In this document: positions 56,040 through 64,000 of the stretch, piece after piece | Position numbering within the stretch: the first letter of the stretch is position 1 | Layout: every line of letters starts with the position of its first letter | Assembly: GCA_947176535.1 (NCBI GenBank) | Contig: CAMWQU010000006.1 | Coordinates: 1 to 64,000 of the forward strand | Source: an uncultured Prevotellaceae bacterium | Lineage (GTDB): Bacteria; Bacteroidota; Bacteroidia; Bacteroidales; Bacteroidaceae | Length of the DNA: 64,000 nucleotides | Reading direction: 5' to 3' | Position numbers and translations under genes: made by a program | Notes under the pieces: model-generated | Database searches by the model: none | Seen by the model: only the letters and a program-made list of their open reading frames with translations | What the model was told of the DNA's origin: nothing

Positions 56040-57416
56040 TTATTTCGTGTAAGGTTCCACTTCGGCGGCCTTTTCTTTCTCGCCGAGGTTCTTGTAGATG
56101 GTATGCAGAGGCAGTGCCCACATATCAGGCTTATCGGATGCCTTATCACGGCAATCTTCAAAATAAGTAGCTGCTTCGCGATAATATTTCTTTACGAAGT
56201 TTTCCTCAGCAGTCTGCATTTCTGCCGTAGTCTTAAATTTCTTTCCGTCCACTTCCTTATAATAGTTCTCCGTACCCTGACGGTAGAGCGACATTCCGGC
56301 CATATAGATACCCTCTAAATAATCCGGATCGGCCTCAACAGCTTTCTGGAAATACGGTACAGCGTCATTGAACTTTCCTTTTGCAAACAGACTGTATCCT
56401 TTACCGTAATTGGCAATTTTGCTGCCCGGATTCTGTTCCAGCAACTGATCGGCAAAAGCGTTCATCAAAGAAGCGTCCTTCTTGTCGTAGTAGGCCAGCA
56501 ACTTCTGAGCAGCAATCTCGGCGTTGGCACTTTCGGGAGTTTCCTTAATAATCTTTTCCATACCCTTCACCCAATTCAACGTATCGCCATTCTCCAGATA
56601 AATCTGCGGGCGGCTGCTTAGCACGAAGTTATGACTTTCGGGGTCGTTGAACTGACTTGCCAAATCGTAGTATTTCTCACAGATGTCATAACGTTTGGCG
56701 TTAAATGCCGTCAGGTAAATATTAAAGGCCATCTGGCTTACAGGATACTGCGGATTCTTTACGAGTTCATCCTCTGCCGCTTTAGGATATGTCTTTGCGA
56801 AAGCAGCATATTTGTCCAATGCAGCCATGGCACCGTCGAGATTCTTGGTCTCGATGTAGAAGATACAGAGATAAGCATAATAAACCATCAGTTTGGGCAT
56901 CTTCTGTACGGCCTGCGTATAAATGGGGCCCTGCTCGTAGTGCTTGGGATTGCCATATTCCAACTGGCCGTAACAGCCCTCACAAACGCCATCAACCGAC
57001 TTAGCAAAAGTCAGTGTGTCAAAGGTCTCCTTTGCCGCAGCCTTGCTCAACTCCGGGTTAAGCAACTGAGAGCTTACGTCATCCAGAGCCTTGTAGGCAT
57101 TGAAACGTTGCTTTTCAGGAACAGCCCCACTCTGCAAGGCTTTCATCAGAAGATCGTTGGCTTCCAGAGACTTTTCCTTAATCGTAGCAATGTTGGCGTC
57201 AATCAGACCTTGGTCTTTCTTATCGGCCTTTGCAAATTCGTCCTGATTAGCCTTGTATAAGACATTCACTTCGTCGCGCAACTTTATACCCTTTGCAACC
57301 AGGCTCTTGGCCTCCTTCTCGGCAGCTTTTGCAGCAGCTTTCTCCTCCGGAGTCATCTGTGCGAATGCAGTATTGATGGCAGCCAGCATCAACAATGATA
57401 AGAAAATCTTTTTCAT
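56040..57416 (-). CDS. Secreted TPR protein
   Basis: The 458-residue product starts at 57416 with a signal peptide (MKKIFLSLLMLAAINTAFAQ); the open frame runs upstream into gyrA, but nothing there supports a start. The mature part begins with a charged helix (TPEEKAAAKAAEKEAKSLVA) and continues as TPR-like repeats such as YGKGYSLFAKGKFNDAVPYF and YLEGIYMAGMSLYRQG. It resembles the downstream TPR protein in size and make-up and may be its paralogue. It lies 28 bp after gyrA and ends before the hairpin at 55977-56022. The function is unknown. Confidence 0.8.
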   Translation of the reverse strand: MKKIFLSLLMLAAINTAFAQMTPEEKAAAKAAEKEAKSLVAKGIKLRDEVNVLYKANQDEFAKADKKDQGLIDANIATIKEKSLEANDLLMKALQSGAVPEKQRFNAYKALDDVSSQLLNPELSKAAAKETFDTLTFAKSVDGVCEGCYGQLEYGNPKHYEQGPIYTQAVQKMPKLMVYYAYLCIFYIETKNLDGAMAALDKYAAFAKTYPKAAEDELVKNPQYPVSQMAFNIYLTAFNAKRYDICEKYYDLASQFNDPESHNFVLSSRPQIYLENGDTLNWVKGMEKIIKETPESANAEIAAQKLLAYYDKKDASLMNAFADQLLEQNPGSKIANYGKGYSLFAKGKFNDAVPYFQKAVEADPDYLEGIYMAGMSLYRQGTENYYKEVDGKKFKTTAEMQTAEENFVKKYYREAATYFEDCRDKASDKPDMWALPLHTIYKNLGEKEKAAEVEPYTK

Positions 57417-57444
57417 AGCTTCTTTACTTTTATTCGTTAAAAGG

Positions 57445-59982
57445 TTAATCGTTTCTCTCTGTGCTTTCCGACGTTTCGGCAGGCTCCGCGCCCTCCGTAG
57501 TATCAAGATTCTCATCCTCCTCGCGAGCCACGACGCAAACGTTGCTGATGACATCATTGCGCTTGGCAATGTCGATAAGTTTCACGCCCTGCGCCACGCG
57601 GCCCGTCTGACGAATGTCAGTAACGTGCATGCGGATAGTGACTCCCGACTTGTTGATAATCATCAAGTCGCAGTCATCGTTCACCGCCCGCACGGTAACG
57701 AGTTTACCCGTCTTCTCCGTGATGTCGATGGTCTTCACACCTTTTGCGCGACGCGAGGTCTTGCGGTAGATGTCGTTGCCCTCCTCATCGGTGAGCGCAC
57801 TGCGCTTTCCATATCCCTTTTCGCTGACTACCACGATGGTGTCACTTGCCGGATCGTTCACGGCCACCATGCCAACAACCTCATCGTCTCCACCGTCGAG
57901 AATCATACTCTGCACACCCGTAGCCACGCGGCCCATGACGCGGACCTGGTCTTCGTTGAAGCGGATGGCGCGACCATTGCGGTTGGCAATGACAATTTCG
58001 TCCTTTCCGTTCGTCAGTTGAACGCTTACGACGCGGTCTTCATCATTGATGTTGATGGCGCGCACGCCGTTGGTACGCGGGCGGCTGTAATCGGTCAGGC
58101 AGGTTTTCTTTATCACACCGTTCTTCGTGCAGAACAGTACGAAGTGATTTTCGCAGAACTCCGGGTCGCCCAGTTTGCGGATGCACAGGCAGGCATTCAC
58201 CTTGTCGCCCGGCTCGATGTTGAGCATATTCTGTATGGCACGTCCTTTTTGGGCTCTGCTGCCTTCGGGCAATTCATATACTTTCAGCCAATAGCAACGA
58301 CCTTTCTGCGTGAAGAAAAGCATCGTGTTGTGCATCGTGGCGGGATGGATATACTCGATAAAATCGTTATCGCGGGTTGAACTACCCTTAGACCCTACTC
58401 CGCCTCGTGTCTGCGCACGGAATTCGGCAAGCGGGGTACGCTTGATGTAACCCATATGCGAAAGTGTGATAACCACCTCATCATCAGCGTAGAAATCCTC
58501 TGCATTAAACTCGTTTGCGGCAGGCTTTATCTCTGTACGACGCTCGTCACCGAACTTGTCGCGCACTTCCGTCAATTCGTCTTTCATCACCTTGCGGCAG
58601 AGTGCGTCGTCGTTCAGAATCTGATTGTAATACTTTATCTTCTCCTGCAGTTCGTCGAACTCACCGTGCAGTTTCTCCTGCTGCAGACCGGTCAGTTGTG
58701 CCAGACGCATATCCACAATGGCCTTGGCCTGGATTTCATCCAGTTCGAAGCGAGCCATCAGGTTCTGCTGTGCCTCGGCCGGGGTTTTGCTGGCCTTGAT
58801 GATGTGCACCACCTCGTCGATGTTGTCCGAAGCAATAATAAGTCCCTCCAATATGTGGGCACGCTCTTCGGCCTTGCGCAGGTCGTACTTGGTGCGGCGA
58901 ATAACCACGTCATGGCGATGCTCCACGAAGTTGGCAATGCAGTCGCGCAAAGTCAGCAACTTGGGACGTCCCTTCACCAAAGCGATAGCATTCACCGAGA
59001 ACGACGTCTGCAAAGGAGTCATCTTGAAGAGTTTGTTCATCACCACCTGGGCGTTGGCGTCACGCTTCACGTCCACAACGATGCGCATACCCTCACGGTC
59101 CGACTCGTCGTTCACATTGCTGATGCCCTCCAGTTTCTTCTCGTTTGCCAACTGAGCGATGTATTTTATCATCTCGGCACGGTTCACACCGTAGGGTATC
59201 TCGGTGAAGACAATGGTATCGTGCGTGTCGCCGCTTTCGATTTCTCCCTTGGCACGCATGATAATACGGCCGCGACCGGTCTCGTAAGCGTCCCGGATGC
59301 CCTGCACACCCATGATGTACGCACCTGTCGGGAAGTCGGGGCCTTTCACCCACTCCATGAGGTCGAGACTCTGAAGTTCGGGATTGTCGATGAAGGCAAT
59401 CGCGGCATTCAATACCTCGGTCAGGTTGTGGGTGGGAATGTTAGTGGCCATGCCGACGGCAATACCCGTGGCACCGTTCACCAACAGATTGGGAATCTTG
59501 GTGGGCATAACGGTGGGTTCCTTCAACGTATCGTCGAAGTTGTTCACCATGTCCACGGTTTCCTTATCCAATTCGTCCATCATGGCCTCGCCCATGAGCG
59601 TCAGTCTCGATTCCGTGTAACGCATGGCGGCTGCGCTGTCGCCGTCTATCGAACCGAAGTTACCCTGTCCGTCCACCAGCGTGTAGCGCATATTCCACTC
59701 CTGGGCCATACGCACCAATGCGCCGTAGACCGAGCTATCGCCATGGGGATGATACTTACCGAGCACCTCGCCCACGATACGGGCCGACTTCTTATACGGC
59801 TGATTATGAACATTGTTCAGCCCTTTCATTCCATAAAGAATGCGGCGGTGCACGGGCTTAAAGCCGTCGCGCACATCGGGCAATGCACGAGCTACGATGA
59901 CACTCATGGAGTAGTCGATGTAGCTCTTCCGCATTTCATGCTCAATATCAACTTTAATGATTCTATCTTCTGCGTCTTGCAT
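57445..59982 (-). CDS. gyrA: DNA gyrase subunit A
   Basis: GyrA cuts and rejoins DNA in the gyrase A2B2 complex that introduces negative supercoils. The 845-residue product starts at 59982 ([20 protein letters not shown]). It has the breakage-reunion domain with the catalytic tyrosine in AAMRYTESR (about Y122, the same number as in E. coli), [15 protein letters not shown], and [12 protein letters not shown], which is the GyrA-box that separates gyrase from topoisomerase IV ParC. It ends with the six-bladed C-terminal domain and an acidic tail. It has a promoter at 60028-60035; gyrB is not in the window. Confidence 0.97.
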   Translation of the reverse strand: MQDAEDRIIKVDIEHEMRKSYIDYSMSVIVARALPDVRDGFKPVHRRILYGMKGLNNVHNQPYKKSARIVGEVLGKYHPHGDSSVYGALVRMAQEWNMRYTLVDGQGNFGSIDGDSAAAMRYTESRLTLMGEAMMDELDKETVDMVNNFDDTLKEPTVMPTKIPNLLVNGATGIAVGMATNIPTHNLTEVLNAAIAFIDNPELQSLDLMEWVKGPDFPTGAYIMGVQGIRDAYETGRGRIIMRAKGEIESGDTHDTIVFTEIPYGVNRAEMIKYIAQLANEKKLEGISNVNDESDREGMRIVVDVKRDANAQVVMNKLFKMTPLQTSFSVNAIALVKGRPKLLTLRDCIANFVEHRHDVVIRRTKYDLRKAEERAHILEGLIIASDNIDEVVHIIKASKTPAEAQQNLMARFELDEIQAKAIVDMRLAQLTGLQQEKLHGEFDELQEKIKYYNQILNDDALCRKVMKDELTEVRDKFGDERRTEIKPAANEFNAEDFYADDEVVITLSHMGYIKRTPLAEFRAQTRGGVGSKGSSTRDNDFIEYIHPATMHNTMLFFTQKGRCYWLKVYELPEGSRAQKGRAIQNMLNIEPGDKVNACLCIRKLGDPEFCENHFVLFCTKNGVIKKTCLTDYSRPRTNGVRAININDEDRVVSVQLTNGKDEIVIANRNGRAIRFNEDQVRVMGRVATGVQSMILDGGDDEVVGMVAVNDPASDTIVVVSEKGYGKRSALTDEEGNDIYRKTSRRAKGVKTIDITEKTGKLVTVRAVNDDCDLMIINKSGVTIRMHVTDIRQTGRVAQGVKLIDIAKRNDVISNVCVVAREEDENLDTTEGAEPAETSESTERND

Positions 59983-60027
59983 ATATATAAATAGGTTTAA
60001 TTGTTTGTCGCTTGTATCTTCTTCTTG

Positions 60028-60035
60028 CAAAGGTA
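60028..60035 (-). promoter_or_regulatory. -7 promoter element (TACCTTTG) of gyrA
   Basis: TACCTTTG on the minus strand, 45 bp before the gyrA start, in the 516-bp divergent spacer shared with the GH2 gene. Confidence 0.65.
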
Positions 60036-60267
60036 CGAAATAATTGCAAATTACGAATTACGATTCCTAAGTTTTTCTTCATAAACTTTGTTAAAGACCG
60101 CCCGTCCGAGGGTTTCCGGAGAGTGTCGGGCAGCACCCTCCGATGCGCTCAGCGTCGATTTTTATGCCCTTTACGGGGATTGGGAGGTGTGAGGAAGAGT
60201 TTTTCAGGCCCGCAGACCGAAAACAGGGAAAATGCCCGCTTCGTCACGCTCATCAGGATGACCAATT

Positions 60268-60374
60268 CCGGTCCCGGGCAGGACGGTGGCTCGTCCATAG
60301 CGGGACCAAGCCGAGACAATACTATGGACGAGGCGCAGACAATAGCGGGACCGAGGCCCGACCTGCTATTGCCC
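60268..60374. repeat. Family C palindromic array, copy 3
   Basis: About four modules of 21-23 bp with the same words as the cassette arrays, here mostly in reverse orientation: CTCGTCCATAGCGGGACC, ACTATGGACGAGG, ACAATAGCGGGACCGAGG. It lies between the divergent gyrA and GH2 genes. The remaining ~230 bp upstream (60036-60267) hold no recognisable feature. Confidence 0.75.
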
Positions 60375-60455
60375 CCAAACGGACATTCTATATAATATAT
60401 AAGAAAAGGGTATATTTTTTCCCCCCGAAGCTAAAGATTTTCCGAAAAGATTGCG

Positions 60456-60463
60456 TAACTTTG
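60456..60463 (+). promoter_or_regulatory. -7 promoter element (TAACTTTG) of the GH2 gene
   Basis: TAACTTTG lies 35 bp before the start at 60499. No TTG is evident at -33. Confidence 0.55.
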
Positions 60464-60498
60464 CAGTATTGTTGGACTTCACACTATCTATATTTATT

Positions 60499-62814
60499 AT
60501 GGTATTCAGAAAATGGCTCATCGCGTCGGCACTATGTTTCATGCTGCCGCAGTGCCTCGAAACGGCTTTCGTAAAAGCGCAGAGTACAAAACAGAATTTT
60601 GACTTCGGATGGAAGTTCATGGAACAGGACGCGTCCGATGCCGCCGACCCGAAGTATGACGATTCCCGATGGGCTGCCGTCGATCTGCCTCACGACTGGG
60701 ACATCTTCCACGCGCCCGCAATCGACGCGGCTACGGGAAATGACGGTGGATACTATCCGGGCGGTATCGGTTGGTACAGAAAAACGTTTGCAAGTCCGAC
60801 GGTAACGGCCGGGGACGCGGTGAAAATCCACTTCGAGGGTGTGTACCAGAAGTGCAGGGTTTACATAAACGGCCACTTGGCGGCCACGCACGCCTACGGC
60901 TACACTCCTTTCATGGTCGATGCTACGCCTTACCTCAACAAAGAGACTGGCAATGTGGTGGCCGTGCGGGTGGACAATTCCCTGCAACCCAACTGCCGTT
61001 GGTACTCCGGCTCAGGCATCTATCGTCATGTGTGGTTGGAAGTGTACAACGAGAATGTCATTGACGACCCTGCCCTCCTGCACCTCACCACAGAGCAGGT
61101 GTATGGCATTTCGGCAGACGGCACACGGGCGGATTCGGCAGCCTTGCGCGTGGTGTACGGAGACCAAATCAACGAAGTCCGCATGTATCGCAACGTGAAA
61201 TTGTGGAGCCCCAAGCACCCGAATCTGTACGATGTGGAGGTAGGAAAACTCAACGTAAAACATGGCTTCCGCACCATCGAATTTGATACAAAGAATGGTT
61301 TCCGCCTGAACGGCGTGCCCACGCTCATCAACGGAGCGTGTGTCCACCACGACGACGGCGTGATAGGCGCAATGGCTTTCGACGCAGCCGAGATTCGCAA
61401 GGTGCGGCTGATGAAGGAAGCGGGCTTCAATCTCATACGCACCGCACATAACCCCACGTCCCGCGCTTTCCTCAATGCTTGCGACAGCCTGGGCATGATG
61501 GTTATCGGAGAGATATACGACGGCTGGTACGCATGGAAAACCGCAGGCGACCATCATCTCGATATAGATTCATGCTATCGGGAGGAAATCCGGGAGTTTG
61601 TGACACGCGACCGCAATCATCCCTCCATCATCTCGTGGAGCATCGGAAACGAAGTCATCGAACGTAAAGAACTGCGCGTGGTGCACACCGCAAAGAAGTT
61701 CAAGAACGAAGTCCGGCACTGGGACAGCACACGTCCTGTCACAGAGGCACTCTGCACATGGGATAACAATTGGGAAATCTTCGACCCACACGCTGAGGTG
61801 CTGGACATCGTCGGGTACAACTACATGATTCATAAGCACGCATCAGACCACATTCGTTGTCCGGGACGCATAATCTGGCAGACCGAAAGCTATCCCCGGG
61901 ATGCTTTCAGCAACTGGGAAAAGACGCATGACTACCCCTACATCATCGGCGACATCGTGTGGACGGGACTTGACTATCTCGGAGAATCGGGAATCGGACA
62001 GTTTTACTACGACGGTGAGCCACGCGGCGAGCATTACAACGGAAAGCATTTCCCCTTCCACGGGGCCTACTGCGGTGACGTGGACATCACGGGGCTGCGC
62101 AAACCGATATCTCACTATCGCGATATGCTGTACAACGTCGAGGAAGGCGACACCCGGTTCATATACATGGCCGTCCAAGAACCGAACAACTACAAGGGCG
62201 GAGAGATAAGCGAAACGGCGTGGTCGGTCTGGCCCACATGGGAAGCATGGAATTATGCAGGCCACGAGGGTAAGAAACTGAATGTTGAGGTCTACACGAA
62301 AGCACCCGCCGTCAGTCTCTATCTGAACGACAGACTGATAGCCACGCAGGCAGTCAGCCGTTCTACGGAATACAAGGCTACGTTCCCTGTTCCATACGAA
62401 AAAGGCACACTGAAAGCCGTAGCCCTCACAGCCGACGGAAAAGAGGAAGCCAGCACGACACTGATCACTGCCGGAAGTCCGTACAGCATACGTCTGACGC
62501 CAGAGCAGCGACAAATCAAAGCCGACGGAGAAGACCTCGCTTTCATCCTCGCCGAGGTGATTGACAGGAACGGCGTGGTCGTACCGGATGCTGACGCTAC
62601 CATGACGGTTTCCGTCAAGGGAGCAGCCTACCTGCTGGCAGCAGGTTCCGCCAGTTTCAAAGACCTTGAGCCGCTTACCTCCAATCGTGTAACGACTTAC
62701 AACGGACGTGCCTTGATTGTCGTCCGTGCCGCACGCCGGTCCGGCTCCGTATCGGTTTCTGTTTCAGCAGACCTGCCACGGCGCACGTCTACGACAAAGG
62801 TTGTGGCAAAATAA
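60499..62814 (+). CDS. Secreted GH2 beta-glycosidase (beta-galactosidase-like) with DUF4982 region
   Basis: The start at 60499 gives a signal peptide ([19 protein letters not shown]) and 771 residues. It has the sugar-binding N domain ([37 protein letters not shown]), an Ig-like domain that is shorter than usual (about 205-245), and the GH2 barrel with [12 protein letters not shown]. The acid/base is in WSIGNEVIE (about E385) and the nucleophile in IWQTESYPR (about E463). DUF4982 and GH2 C5 domains follow. The activity is probably beta-galactosidase or related exo-beta-glycosidase, on the outer membrane or in the periplasm. It is monocistronic, with clpC starting 77 bp downstream. Confidence 0.92.
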   Translation: MVFRKWLIASALCFMLPQCLETAFVKAQSTKQNFDFGWKFMEQDASDAADPKYDDSRWAAVDLPHDWDIFHAPAIDAATGNDGGYYPGGIGWYRKTFASPTVTAGDAVKIHFEGVYQKCRVYINGHLAATHAYGYTPFMVDATPYLNKETGNVVAVRVDNSLQPNCRWYSGSGIYRHVWLEVYNENVIDDPALLHLTTEQVYGISADGTRADSAALRVVYGDQINEVRMYRNVKLWSPKHPNLYDVEVGKLNVKHGFRTIEFDTKNGFRLNGVPTLINGACVHHDDGVIGAMAFDAAEIRKVRLMKEAGFNLIRTAHNPTSRAFLNACDSLGMMVIGEIYDGWYAWKTAGDHHLDIDSCYREEIREFVTRDRNHPSIISWSIGNEVIERKELRVVHTAKKFKNEVRHWDSTRPVTEALCTWDNNWEIFDPHAEVLDIVGYNYMIHKHASDHIRCPGRIIWQTESYPRDAFSNWEKTHDYPYIIGDIVWTGLDYLGESGIGQFYYDGEPRGEHYNGKHFPFHGAYCGDVDITGLRKPISHYRDMLYNVEEGDTRFIYMAVQEPNNYKGGEISETAWSVWPTWEAWNYAGHEGKKLNVEVYTKAPAVSLYLNDRLIATQAVSRSTEYKATFPVPYEKGTLKAVALTADGKEEASTTLITAGSPYSIRLTPEQRQIKADGEDLAFILAEVIDRNGVVVPDADATMTVSVKGAAYLLAAGSASFKDLEPLTSNRVTTYNGRALIVVRAARRSGSVSVSVSADLPRRTSTTKVVAK

Positions 62815-62891
62815 TAGATACTTTCCCACGCCCTTTCCTCCGATTGGCACGCCGTTTGTAATCATAAACGCTATAGATACGTCTACAGTTA

Positions 62892-64000
62892 TGATGATAA
62901 GTAAACGATTCTCTCCGGAGGTAACCATGATGCTCTCGTTGAGCCGGGAGGAAGCCCTCCGACTATATAATGACAAAGTGACACCCGCACACATGCTACT
63001 GGGTATCATCCGATTGGGCCGTGGGGCAGCCTTCGAGGCCCTTACCCGTCTCCATGTGGATATGGCACAACTGAAAGCGACATTAGAGAATGCCGTGCGC
63101 GGACAAGGAGAAGACACTCCCTGCTCCACCGACGAGATGACGCTGGACAACATGGCCAGCCGGGTGATGAAACTGTCCGTATTGGAGTCGATGGCTACGA
63201 AAAGCGAAAACATCGACATAATGCACATTCTGTTGGCCATACTGCGCGAAGAGAGCAACGATGCCTCGCAGGCGTTAGCTCGACAGAACGTGACTTACCA
63301 GAATCTGGCACAGGCTCTGAATCTGCAGCCCGACGTCAATGCAGGGTACAGTTTCAGTGAAGACGAAGAGAGTAACGAGGGAAATGCTGAGCGGAGCGAG
63401 GAGACGGAAGGTACCGTTACCACAGCCGACAAGCCCGGCGAGCAGACGCCCGTATTGGACAAGTTCGGTACCGATTTGACGCGGGCTGCCGGCGAGCACT
63501 TGCTCGACCCCGTTGTCGGACGCGAAAAGGAAATCGAACGTGTGGCCCAGATACTGAGCCGCCGGAAAAAGAACAATCCGATACTCATCGGCGAACCGGG
63601 CGTCGGAAAGAGTGCCATTGTAGAAGGACTGGCACAACGCATCGTAGAGCATCGCATATCCCGGAGCCTGTGGGACAAACGTGTCATCGTGCTCGACCTC
63701 GGAGCCGTGGTGGCCGGAACCAAATACCGCGGACAGTTTGAGGAGCGCATGCGGGCCATTATGATAGAACTGCAGAAGCATCCCGAGATTATCATATTCA
63801 TCGACGAGATACACACCCTCATCGGTGCGGGATCGGCCGCAGGCACCATGGATGCCGCCAATATGCTGAAACCGGCCCTGTCGCGCGGCGAGATTCAGTG
63901 TATCGGAGCCACGACAATCGATGAATACCGGAAAACCATAGAGAAAGACGGGGCACTGGAGCGACGCTTCCAGAAAGTGATGGTGCAGCCTACAACGGCC
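62892..64000 (+). CDS. clpC: ClpC-type AAA+ protease ATPase, N-terminal part
   Basis: The frame runs off the window end. It begins [20 protein letters not shown] (the ATG at 62895 is equally possible), the start of a Clp_N double repeat ([15 protein letters not shown] and [15 protein letters not shown]). An acidic linker with [11 protein letters not shown] follows, then the first AAA+ module: [20 protein letters not shown], Walker [21 protein letters not shown], Walker [15 protein letters not shown] and [15 protein letters not shown]. ClpC unfolds proteins for ClpP. The M domain and second ATPase are beyond the window, so ClpC versus ClpB rests on the N-terminal sequence and the context of the D1 module. 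Confidence 0.9.

Noticed and set aside
58456..59994. 512-codon open frame opposite gyrA
   Set aside because: Antisense shadow of a highly conserved gene; the translation is Leu/His/Val-rich without motifs.

Overview
The window is chromosomal DNA from a member of the Bacteroidales, most likely a Prevotella-like genus. The evidence is the Bacteroidetes promoter (TAnnTTTG, often with TTG 18-21 bp upstream) ahead of most transcription units, the order bamD / omega-like subunit / DUF4293, a BspA-type leucine-rich-repeat protein, T9SS-type C-terminal domains, rubrerythrin, and SDR-type threonine dehydrogenase. Genus is inference. Coding DNA is mostly near 50% G+C. One AT-rich lipoprotein locus (15.4-16.5 kb) stands out.

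Layout. 0-9.3 kb: BamD tail, omega-like RNA polymerase subunit, DUF4293 membrane protein, two envelope genes, a gliding-motility-type C-terminal-domain protein, uvrA, and the overlapping set slyD-aroC-esterase. 9.4-15.3 kb: rubrerythrin, a DUF3472 secreted protein, the LRR protein, Mrp and IlvE. 15.4-23 kb: a lipoprotein gene broken at an AAAG tract, dnaK, the divergent threonine-to-glycine pair tdh/kbl, an aldo-keto reductase and a secreted endonuclease/phosphatase-fold protein. 23-34.7 kb: a multidomain GH31 enzyme with dockerin- and cohesin-like modules, a hydroxyacid dehydrogenase, a flippase, and a GH128-like protein overlapping a glycosyltransferase. 34.8-39.8 kb, minus strand: comF and a surface-glycan block (two GT2 enzymes, an acyltransferase-like/DegT fusion, an FdtA-type ketoisomerase).

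39.8-44.4 kb: a five-gene envelope cassette (membrane protein, YidD-like, YdjI-type SPFH-GYF, membrane coiled-coil, zinc-ribbon TPR) bracketed by two related copies of one promoter-bearing intergenic sequence. 44.4-45.4 kb: a small lipoprotein, tRNA-Ser(GCT) and tRNA-Glu(CTC). 45.4-60 kb, minus strand: gyrA, two TPR proteins, a giant tandem histidine kinase, its response regulator, a UvrD-like helicase, an aminotransferase and an FtsX-type permease. 60-64 kb: a GH2 enzyme and the start of clpC.

The most unusual non-coding signal is a set of seven short arrays in intergenic spacers. Each is built of three or four modules of about 21-23 bp with dyad symmetry, in three sequence families (A, B, C), and five of the seven lie between divergent genes. 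The second notable signal is the repeat-bracketed SPFH/YidD cassette. The third is the AAAG tract that could switch a lipoprotein on and off.
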